A model generated the notes under the pieces. The model searched no databases. It saw only the letters and a list, made by a program, of their open reading frames with translations, and was not told the DNA's origin. Positions 1 through 6,515 of a stretch of 25,948 nt of DNA are shown here, in pieces (the first letter of the stretch is position 1; every line of letters starts with the position of its first letter). Position numbers and translations under genes: made by a program. The DNA is from CAYZXK01 sp964482395 (GTDB taxonomy: Bacteria; Planctomycetota; Phycisphaerae; UBA1845; Fen-1342). The stretch spans positions 1 through 25,948 of the forward strand of contig CAYZXK010000111.1 of NCBI GenBank assembly GCA_964482395.1, given 5' to 3'.

Positions 1-405
1 GTCATGGGCGGGGTTCTGGGTGGGGCGGGCTGGCTGATCACCCTGGCGATGGTGTGCGTTTTCAAGCCTGGGCGACTGCTGCCCGCGGTGTGCCTCTTCA
101 TGATTGGAGTGCACGGGGCCGCGATTCTGGTCACGGTCATGGTGGTGATCCAGCGCTTCGTGCCCGACACGCGGCGCGGGCGAGTTTTCGGGGTGTGCGA
201 CATGTGCACCATGGCCGCCATCGTGGTCAGCACCGGCCTGCTCGGCCTGCCGCACATCCGCGGCCTGGATGGACACGTCCCCTGGCTGCTCGGTCTTGTC
301 GGTAGCGGCCTGCTGCTGACCGGAGTTCTGGCGGGGAGGCAGTACCGGAGAGGGTTCGCCCCCGCCCCGTCCGGGCCGACCCGGCAAGCCGCCCGAAATG
401 GGTAA
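1..405 (+). CDS. C-terminal end of an MFS-like transporter (5' end outside window)
   Basis: The reading frame is open from the first base and ends at TAA 403-405, so only the last ~134 residues are present. They contain about four hydrophobic segments (near residues 8-20, 26-50, 69-82 and 92-110 of the visible part). Between the second and third there is a short basic loop of the type FVPDTRRGRVFG, which resembles the cytoplasmic loops of major facilitator transporters. The tail is short, basic and proline-rich. Substrate cannot be told from this fragment. The gene converges on rpoN with only 9 bases between the two stop codons. The MFS call rests on the helix pattern and the RRGRVFG loop; another polytopic carrier remains possible. 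Confidence 0.6.
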   Translation, partial: VMGGVLGGAGWLITLAMVCVFKPGRLLPAVCLFMIGVHGAAILVTVMVVIQRFVPDTRRGRVFGVCDMCTMAAIVVSTGLLGLPHIRGLDGHVPWLLGLVGSGLLLTGVLAGRQYRRGFAPAPSGPTRQAARNG

Positions 406-414
406 ACCTCGGCT

Positions 415-1899
415 TCAGTATTGCCGCCGTTGACGGGCGGGCGGAATCCCGAGCTGGGCCCGATATTTGGCTACCGTACGCCGCTTTATGTCCACACCCT
501 CGGCCTTCAACAGCCGCACGATCTGATCATCGCGGAGCGGCTTGCGCTTGTCCTCACCGGCGATGATCTCGGCCACCTTGGCTTTGATACTGGCCCATCC
601 CAGGGTCTGTCCGCCGCCGGTCTCTGCCCCACCGGTGAAGAAACGCCGCAGCGGGTACACCCCACGCGGCGTCTGAATGTACTTGTCCTCCACCGTCCGG
701 CTGATGGTCGAAGGATCGCAGTTCAGCCGCAAAGCCACATCCCGCATCCAAAGGGCCTTGAAATGCTGCTCCCCGTGGTCAAGAAAATCCCGCTGAGCCT
801 CGACCACGATCTTGGCCACCTCCAGCAAGCGCTCGCGGCGGAAGCGCACCGCCTCGATGATGGCGTTGGCCGCCTCGATCTTCTGCTTGATGAATTGACG
901 AGCCTGTTTATCGGTCCGAGAGTTCTCCAGAAGCTCCCGAAACTCCTGAGAAATACGCAGCTCACGAGTGTTGGCCCGGGCCAGTCGAACTTCATAGCGG
1001 TCTTCCCGCTCATTGTACTCAACGATTACATCCGGCACAATCGGCGGCAGCGGCCGGTCCACCACCTTGCGGCCCGGATGCAATGAGAGGGTGCCGATCA
1101 CGGCCACTGCGGCCTTCACCTCCTCCAAGTCCACGCCCAGCGCCTTGGCAATGGCCGGCAAGCGGTTCTTCTGAAGGTTCTCGAAGTGCTCGCTCACGAT
1201 CCGCTTCTCCAGCTTGTTCTCGCCTGGCAGGGCCGCGAGCTGAAGAAGCAGGCACTCCTGGACCGAGCGGGCGGCGACGCCGGGCGGGTCGAGCCGCTGC
1301 ACCGCGGCCAGGGCCGCCTCCATTTCTTGTATGGTCGGCGCGGGGTTCAATCCTTCGGCGATCTGCTCCAGCGGAGTTGACAGCCGTCCGGTTTCCTCGA
1401 GATGGTCGATGATGGCCGCTCCGATTCGGCGGGCCTGGTCGTCGACCTCCGCGAGATTCCACTGTTGCAGCAGGTACTCTTGCAGGCTGACTGGGCGGGC
1501 TGGGGCGTTGGCCATCGCTTCCAGCTTGTTGTCCGCCTCTTCCTGGACCCGGGCTGCCGACCGGCTGCCCCGGTAGTCGCCTTCTTCCTCCAGCCAGTCG
1601 TATTCGCGGACCAAGCTATCCAGCCGCTCGAAGCCCCCGGCGTCGCCCCCCTTGACGACCAGGGGTTGCTCCCCTTCCGGCTCCTGGTCGACTGGGGCCT
1701 CGGGTTCAGCGGCCGCCCCCACATCCTCCTCGCCCGCAACCAGCTCGAGTGCTGGATTGGCATCCAGCTCTTGTGCAATTCGCGATTCCAGCGCCAGGAC
1801 GTTAAGCTGGAGAATCTCCATCGCCTGGATAAGCTGGGGTGTCAGGCGTTGTTGCTGCTGGAGTAGCTGGCGTGGAACCTGGGAGAGGATTTGGGACAC
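415..1899 (-). CDS. rpoN: RNA polymerase sigma-54 factor
   Basis: Sigma-54 directs core RNA polymerase to -24/-12 promoters and needs AAA+ activators to open DNA. The 494-residue protein has the full family order. There is a glutamine/leucine-rich region I (residues ~1-50, with QLLQQQQRLTPQLIQAMEIL), an acidic linker (~55-110), the core-binding region (~120-310), the helix-turn-helix (~370-420, with DPSTISRTV), and the RpoN box KRRTVAKYRA at 472-481. Length matches the usual 450-500 residues. The start is GTG at 1899-1897, chosen because the conserved MSQILSQ-type beginning follows at once; the SD is weak (GGTGGG). It lies 236 bases downstream of serS on the same strand but has its own promoter. 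Its activators are not in this window. Confidence in identity is very high. Confidence 0.97.
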   Translation of the reverse strand: MSQILSQVPRQLLQQQQRLTPQLIQAMEILQLNVLALESRIAQELDANPALELVAGEEDVGAAAEPEAPVDQEPEGEQPLVVKGGDAGGFERLDSLVREYDWLEEEGDYRGSRSAARVQEEADNKLEAMANAPARPVSLQEYLLQQWNLAEVDDQARRIGAAIIDHLEETGRLSTPLEQIAEGLNPAPTIQEMEAALAAVQRLDPPGVAARSVQECLLLQLAALPGENKLEKRIVSEHFENLQKNRLPAIAKALGVDLEEVKAAVAVIGTLSLHPGRKVVDRPLPPIVPDVIVEYNEREDRYEVRLARANTRELRISQEFRELLENSRTDKQARQFIKQKIEAANAIIEAVRFRRERLLEVAKIVVEAQRDFLDHGEQHFKALWMRDVALRLNCDPSTISRTVEDKYIQTPRGVYPLRRFFTGGAETGGGQTLGWASIKAKVAEIIAGEDKRKPLRDDQIVRLLKAEGVDIKRRTVAKYRAQLGIPPARQRRQY

Positions 1900-2027
1900 G
1901 CGCCCACCGTCCGTCGTCGACCGGGGCCGGGCGACACCACGTCTGGGAAGCTCGGACCGGCGTGAGCTAAACTAGCCGCAGGGCGGTCGGGTCCCGGCCC
2001 CATGCAAAACCCGTACCACCTCAAAAA

Positions 2028-2056
2028 ATAATATTCCAGCCGCCGCATCCTGTCAA
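2028..2056 (-). promoter_or_regulatory. Sigma-70-type promoter for rpoN
   Basis: On the minus strand a perfect TTGACA (2056-2051) is followed after 17 bases by TATTAT (2033-2028), five of six matches to TATAAT. Transcription would start near 2021 and leave a leader of about 120 nt before the rpoN GTG. The AT-rich -10 stands out in otherwise GC-rich DNA. The site is in the serS-rpoN gap, so rpoN is probably transcribed independently of serS. Confidence 0.65.
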
Positions 2057-2093
2057 AAAGGCCGCCCAACCCTTTACCCGGATTTCCCGTCGG

Positions 2094-2125
2094 TCCCGCG
2101 GACAGGTGCTGCATCTCCCGCGGGA
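2094..2125 (-). terminator. Hairpin downstream of serS, possible weak terminator
   Basis: Just past the serS stop there is a perfect 8-bp inverted repeat, TCCCGCGG at 2094-2101 and CCGCGGGA at 2118-2125, with a 16-base loop. No U-run follows directly on the minus strand, so it is not a canonical intrinsic terminator. It could help end serS transcripts before the rpoN promoter. Confidence 0.25.
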
Positions 2126-2135
2126 TCGGCGCGGC

Positions 2136-3422
2136 TCAGCCGCGGGGCGTGATCCGCTCCAGCCCGCCCATGTACTTGCGCAGCGCGCCGGGAACCATAA
2201 CGCTGCCGTCCGCGTTCTGATTCAGCTCCAGCAGCGGAATGAGGATCCGCGGACTGGCGATCACCGTGTTGTTGAGCGTGTGACAGAAGTCGGGCTTGCC
2301 GGTGTCGCGGCGCCGGTATCGCAGGTTCAGTCGGCGGGCCTGGAAGTCGTGCAGTCGGCTGGCACTGTGGGTCTCGCCATAAGCCCCGCGGCTGGGCATC
2401 CAGGTCTCCAGGTCGAACATCCGAACCTTGCCCTGCCCCATCTGCCCCGTGCAGACCTCCACCACCCGGTAGGGCAGCTCGAGGGCTTGCAGCACGGCTT
2501 CCGCGTTCTGAACGATGATCTCGTGCCAGTGAGCCGATTCGGCCGGGTCGGCCTTGCACAGCACCACCTGCTCCACCTTGTCGAAATAATGGATGCGATA
2601 CAGTCCGCGCGTGTCCTTCCCCGCGGCCCCCGCCTCCCGGCGGAAACAGGTGCTGCGAGCGAAATACAACTTGGGCAGCTCCGATTCATCGAGGATTTCG
2701 TCGCAATGCAAGCCGGTGACCGGCACCTCCGCGGTGCCGACCAGGCTTTGCCGGTCGCGCTCGCACAGGTACACCTCTTCCTGGTGCAGCGGAAAGAACC
2801 CGGTCCCGTACATCAGCCGGTCATCCACCAGGACCGGCACCGTCAGCGGTTCGAAGCCGCGCTCCAGCATCAGGTCCCAGGCCAGCCGCAGGACCGCCTC
2901 ATGCAGCCGGGCCCCGGCCCCTCGAAGGATGTAATTCCGCGCGCCGGCGATTTTCACCCCGCGATCCACGTCGATGATCCCCAGGGCCGTGCCGAGCTCC
3001 AGGTGGTCCCGGAAGGGAAAGCCGAAATCCTCCTTCAACTTCGGCGTGCCTACCCGCCGGACTTCCACGTTGTCCGAGTCGTCGCGGCCGACCGGCGCCG
3101 CCGGATCGGGAATCTGCGGAACCAGTAACATGAGTTGCTGTAGCTCCGCGTCAACCTTCTGGCGCTGAGCGTCGATTTCCTTCAGCCGGCCCTTGAGCCG
3201 GGCCATGGCCTGGCTCAACTCGGTTTTGTTTTCCGCTGATGCCCCGGCGATCTGTCGGCCGGTCTGGTGCTGCCGGTGGCGCAGCTCGTTCCACTCGGTT
3301 TCCAGTTCCCGCCGCCGTCGGTCGAGTTCCAGAATCCGATCCACGTCCACGGTCAGGTTCTTGTCCGTGGCGGCCTGCTTCACCAGGTCGGGGTTCTCGC
3401 GAATGATCCGGATGTCGATCAT
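2136..3422 (-). CDS. serS: Seryl-tRNA synthetase
   Basis: Class II aminoacyl-tRNA synthetase that charges tRNA-Ser (and tRNA-Sec) with serine in the cytoplasm. From ATG 3422-3420 the 428-residue protein begins MIDIRIIRENPDLV, the typical SerRS start. An N-terminal long-helix arm (residues ~25-100, rich in charged heptads) binds the tRNA variable arm. The catalytic domain follows, with GTAEVPVTGLH (the TxE serine-binding loop), motif 2 (FARSTCFRREAG) and motif 3 (NNTVIASPRILIPLLE and then the GSVMVPGALRKYMGG ending). A TTG 30 bases upstream is in frame, but the ATG gives the conserved N-terminus and is preceded by AGGA. It lies downstream of the phosphatase gene on the same strand, 180 bases away, with a TATAAT box in that gap. 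Confidence 0.97.
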   Translation of the reverse strand: MIDIRIIRENPDLVKQAATDKNLTVDVDRILELDRRRRELETEWNELRHRQHQTGRQIAGASAENKTELSQAMARLKGRLKEIDAQRQKVDAELQQLMLLVPQIPDPAAPVGRDDSDNVEVRRVGTPKLKEDFGFPFRDHLELGTALGIIDVDRGVKIAGARNYILRGAGARLHEAVLRLAWDLMLERGFEPLTVPVLVDDRLMYGTGFFPLHQEEVYLCERDRQSLVGTAEVPVTGLHCDEILDESELPKLYFARSTCFRREAGAAGKDTRGLYRIHYFDKVEQVVLCKADPAESAHWHEIIVQNAEAVLQALELPYRVVEVCTGQMGQGKVRMFDLETWMPSRGAYGETHSASRLHDFQARRLNLRYRRRDTGKPDFCHTLNNTVIASPRILIPLLELNQNADGSVMVPGALRKYMGGLERITPRG

Positions 3423-3466
3423 GACGTTGAAGGTCCTGGAAGGCGTCGCCAATCGTCGAGCTGGGC

Positions 3467-3472
3467 ATTATA
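3467..3472 (-). promoter_or_regulatory. TATAAT -10 element upstream of serS
   Basis: The minus strand carries a perfect TATAAT here, placed so that transcription would begin near 3460, about 38 nt before the serS ATG. No convincing TTGACA-like -35 lies 16-18 bases upstream, so the call rests on the -10 and its position only. Confidence 0.4.
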
Positions 3473-3522
3473 CCGCATTCGGTCACATCGAAACCGCCGC
3501 CCATCAGCCAATATCCAGCCCC

Positions 3523-3566
3523 GGAAGCGCAAGCGACCGGCGGCGTATCGGAGCGTAAGCGACGGG
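3523..3566. repeat. Two copies of a short AAGCG(C/T)AAGCGAC repeat
   Basis: GGAAGCGCAAGCGACCGG at 3523-3540 and GGAGCGTAAGCGACGGG at 3550-3566 are near-identical units, spaced 9 bases apart in the gap between the phosphatase gene and serS. A third relative, GCAAGCGTAAGCGAGGC, lies at 15409-15425, also between genes. From general familiarity, similar AAGCG(T/C)(A/G)AGCGA units occur between planctomycete genes; I could not check this here. No function is apparent. Confidence 0.45.
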
Positions 3567-3602
3567 CCAAGCTTCAGCACGATGCGCAGCGCCGGCGACC
3601 TG

Positions 3603-4202
3603 TTAATCGCGCGGCTCGCCACACTCGGATGGGTACTCATGTTCAATCCACTCGCGGTCGGCCTGGAAAATCCGCACCAGACGATCCATCTCCGGGTGTA
3701 CTGCCTCGAAGTGCCCATACCCCGGGCACAACTCGGCGGCCGCGGCCTCCCTCGGATCTCCGCGGACCACCATCCGCCAGATGGCGGCCGCGGCCCCGGT
3801 GCGGTCGGCACCGGCCTGGCAATGGATGAGAATCGGGTATTCCGCGGTTAGAAAGGTGTCGTACAACTGGAGCAGGACCTCGCGCGAGGGGAGCCGGTCG
3901 GCGCTCATTTCGACATCCACCAGCATTACACCGGCGGCGTCCGCGACAGCCTGCTCGTTACGATACCAGGTTTGCTCCTCGTGCCGGCCACGGAGGTTGA
4001 TAACGGTCCGGATGCCATATTGCTGGAACACCAGCTCCAGCGTCTGGGGATCGAGCTGAGCTGAGCGATAGGCAACACCATCCTCGATCGCGTGGAAGTT
4101 ATCGAAGACGGTCAGGGGTGCGTAGTTATCGAAAACGCCCATCCCGCACCCCAGGATGAACGCAGACGCCGTCAAGCTTAGTCCCTGCCGCCTGATTTGC
4201 AC
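3603..4202 (-). CDS. Lipoprotein tyrosine/dual-specificity protein phosphatase
   Basis: A Cys-based phosphatase with signature HCQAGADRTG. In the 199-residue protein His128, the nucleophile Cys129 and the phosphate-binding Arg134 fit HCx5R. The preceding INLRGRHEEQTWY segment is typical of the bacterial DSP/Tps-like family. The start is GTG at 4202-4200 because AGGAG lies 8 bases upstream; a TTG further up (4259) has no such support. The N-terminus is a short basic stretch and a hydrophobic run ending in the lipobox ILGC (Cys19), so the enzyme is probably lipid-anchored outside the cytoplasm. Its substrate there is unknown and could be a phosphoprotein, phosphoinositide-like lipid or sugar phosphate. 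It is upstream of serS and divergent from the DUF3857 gene. Confidence 0.82.
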   Translation of the reverse strand: MQIRRQGLSLTASAFILGCGMGVFDNYAPLTVFDNFHAIEDGVAYRSAQLDPQTLELVFQQYGIRTVINLRGRHEEQTWYRNEQAVADAAGVMLVDVEMSADRLPSREVLLQLYDTFLTAEYPILIHCQAGADRTGAAAAIWRMVVRGDPREAAAAELCPGYGHFEAVHPEMDRLVRIFQADREWIEHEYPSECGEPRD

Positions 4203-4466
4203 TGAGCGACTCCTGATACCTGGGCCGCGTGGCGACGTCCGCCGCCGGGCCGCTGGCAATGTTCCGGTCTGCTCGCATCCCGGCCTGGAGTGCCGGGCAC
4301 CGGATGGATGATAGCACGACCGGCCAAGAACGGTGCCCTGCCGGGCAACCGAGGCCCTTTGCGGGGGCCGGTGGTTTTCGGCTAAACTGGGAAGCAGCGC
4401 CCTGAGCCCTGCGCATCAAGCGCCGGCTGTCGGGGGTCCTACGGGAAGCTGAGCGGAGAATACAGG

Positions 4467-6515
4467 ATGCTCTATCGCGGACTTGCAGCGTACGTTTTGG
4501 CCGGTCTGCTTCTGCTGGGCAGTGTCCGGGCGGCGGCCGACGACGAAATCCGGGCCAAGATTGCCGCAGCCGGCGACGCGGCCAAGCACAACGCCGACCT
4601 GGTCATCGTTTTGGACGAAACGGATGTTCTGGTCCGCCCGAGCGGAATCGGGACCGCTACCAGCCATGTGGTTACCAAGGTCCTTCGCGACGGCGGCATT
4701 CGCAGCCAATCGGTGCAGGTCTTCCCATTTGATCCGAATACCAACCGGCTGGACCTGATCGCCGTGCGGGTTTATCGGGCTGACGGCACGGTGCAGGAAC
4801 TCCCCCTGGAGACCAAGGTCCAGCAGCCGCAGCCGGCCTGGGGGGTTTTCTGGGGAACGCAGCAGTATCTGGTCTCGGTCCCCCACCTGGAAGTCGGAGA
4901 CGCGGTGGAGACAATCAGCGCGATGACGGGGTTCAACGTCGCGTATCTGGCCGAGCAAGTCGGAGAGGCAGCCGGTGGTCAGCCCCGCAAACCGACTCCC
5001 GGGACACACCCCGACAGCGAGCTGAACGCGAAGGGCGAGGTCCTCAAGCCACCGGTGCCGGGCCACTGGCACGACGAAGTGCACTTCTGGTCGAGCTACC
5101 CGGTGATCGAGAAGCGTTACACCGTGCGGGTGCCGAAGGACAAGCCGCTGCAATACGAGATCTATAACGGGGAGCTCCGGGTTTCATCGCTGCTGGATGG
5201 CGATCACATTGTCTACACTTTCGAGAAGAAGGGCATAACGCCGGCGGCATCCGAGCCGGCCATGGAGTCCTGGCCCAACGTCGGCACCAAGCTCCTGCTG
5301 GCCACCTTGCCGAGCTGGGAGGACAAGTCCCGCTGGCTGTACCAGGTAAGCGAGCCGCAATTACAGGCCGACGAGGCGATCCGGGCGAAGGTGGCCGAGA
5401 TCATCCAGGGTTTGAAAACCGATGAAGAGAAGTATACGGCCCTCAACCACTGGGTGGCCGAGAACATTCGTTACGCCGGCACCAGTCGCGGAATGTGCGA
5501 GGGCTACACCATCCACGATATCAAGGAAACGTTCCACGACCGGGCCGGAGTGTGCAAGGACAAGGCCGGCATGCTGGTCGGGATGCTGCGGGTGGCCGGC
5601 TTCGAATCCTACCTGGTCATGACCATGGCTCGGCAGCGGGTGGACCGCGTGCCGGCCGACCAGTTCAACCATGCGGTGACCTGCATACGCCAGGCGGATG
5701 GATCCCTGCTGCTGCTGGATCCGACCTGGATGCCGAAAAGTCGCGACAACTGGTCGACCCTGGAGCCCGAGCAGCATGTGGTCTACGGTCTGCCGGAAGG
5801 CAAAGGGCTGTCGCAATCGCCGGACTTCCCGCCGCAAGCCAACCCCGCAGTCTGGCAGGCCGAGTCCGTCATAGATGAGAGCGGCCGCCTGACGGGGACG
5901 CTGACGTTCACCGCGGAGGGTGCGCCGGAAACCAGGCTCCGCCGCAGTCTGGCCGCCCTCCACCCGGAGGACCGCGATCACCTGCTGGAGGAGACCTTTC
6001 GGCGACTGAGCCCCAACGCGCTGGCCAGACAGGTGGCCTGCATGGACCCAGTGGATTTTTCGGGCCCGATCCGACTGACCGCGCAGTTCGAAGCGGACCG
6101 TTTCGCGCTGGGCCAAGGGCGGCAGCGCCTTTTGGCCTTGCCGATGATGCAGACGCCGCTGGGCGACCGTGTGCTGGTAGACCTGCTGGATAAGACCTCG
6201 CTGAAGGAGCGCAAGTACGGCCTGAAGCTGTGGGCCACTCGGCTGGCCCGGCTGGAGGAACGAATCCGCCTGCCGGTTGGATGGGAGGTAGTCGGCAGGC
6301 CGGAACCGGTCGACATCGACGGCCCGGCCGCCGCCCTGCACTTCAAGATCGACACCTCCGAGGGCCAGATCGCCTATACCTGTGAGCTGATTATCAAACG
6401 CTGGCAGGTGCCGCCGGCCGAGTACGCCAACTTCAAGGAAGTCATGGATAAGTTCGCGGAGTTGGCCGGTCGGGTAATCACCTGCCGGGTGGAGGAGCCC
6501 CATGCGCAGCGCTAG
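4467..6515 (+). CDS. Secreted DUF3857/transglutaminase-fold protein, triad intact
   Basis: 682 residues. A cleavable-looking signal peptide (LAAYVLAGLLLLGSVRAAA, residues ~5-24) directs export. A DUF3857-like beta-rich domain covers ~45-260, a transglutaminase-like core ~315-430, and a further beta-rich region follows to the end. The core keeps a catalytic triad: Cys363 in AGVCKDKAGML, His402 in FNHAV and Asp418 in LDPTW. Such domains act as cysteine peptidases or amide-bond-modifying enzymes; the substrate of this family is not known. ATG 4467 is supported by GGAG 10-14 bases upstream. The stop overlaps the start of the next, related gene by 14 bases, so the two are surely co-translated. A weak promoter-like pair (TTGCGG, N18, TAAACT) lies upstream near 4356-4390. 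Confidence 0.85.
   Translation: MLYRGLAAYVLAGLLLLGSVRAAADDEIRAKIAAAGDAAKHNADLVIVLDETDVLVRPSGIGTATSHVVTKVLRDGGIRSQSVQVFPFDPNTNRLDLIAVRVYRADGTVQELPLETKVQQPQPAWGVFWGTQQYLVSVPHLEVGDAVETISAMTGFNVAYLAEQVGEAAGGQPRKPTPGTHPDSELNAKGEVLKPPVPGHWHDEVHFWSSYPVIEKRYTVRVPKDKPLQYEIYNGELRVSSLLDGDHIVYTFEKKGITPAASEPAMESWPNVGTKLLLATLPSWEDKSRWLYQVSEPQLQADEAIRAKVAEIIQGLKTDEEKYTALNHWVAENIRYAGTSRGMCEGYTIHDIKETFHDRAGVCKDKAGMLVGMLRVAGFESYLVMTMARQRVDRVPADQFNHAVTCIRQADGSLLLLDPTWMPKSRDNWSTLEPEQHVVYGLPEGKGLSQSPDFPPQANPAVWQAESVIDESGRLTGTLTFTAEGAPETRLRRSLAALHPEDRDHLLEETFRRLSPNALARQVACMDPVDFSGPIRLTAQFEADRFALGQGRQRLLALPMMQTPLGDRVLVDLLDKTSLKERKYGLKLWATRLARLEERIRLPVGWEVVGRPEPVDIDGPAAALHFKIDTSEGQIAYTCELIIKRWQVPPAEYANFKEVMDKFAELAGRVITCRVEEPHAQR

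Noticed and set aside
2106..3128. 340-codon open frame on the plus strand opposite serS
   Set aside because: It is the antisense shadow of an unmistakable serS gene in GC-rich DNA and has low-complexity composition without a domain pattern.
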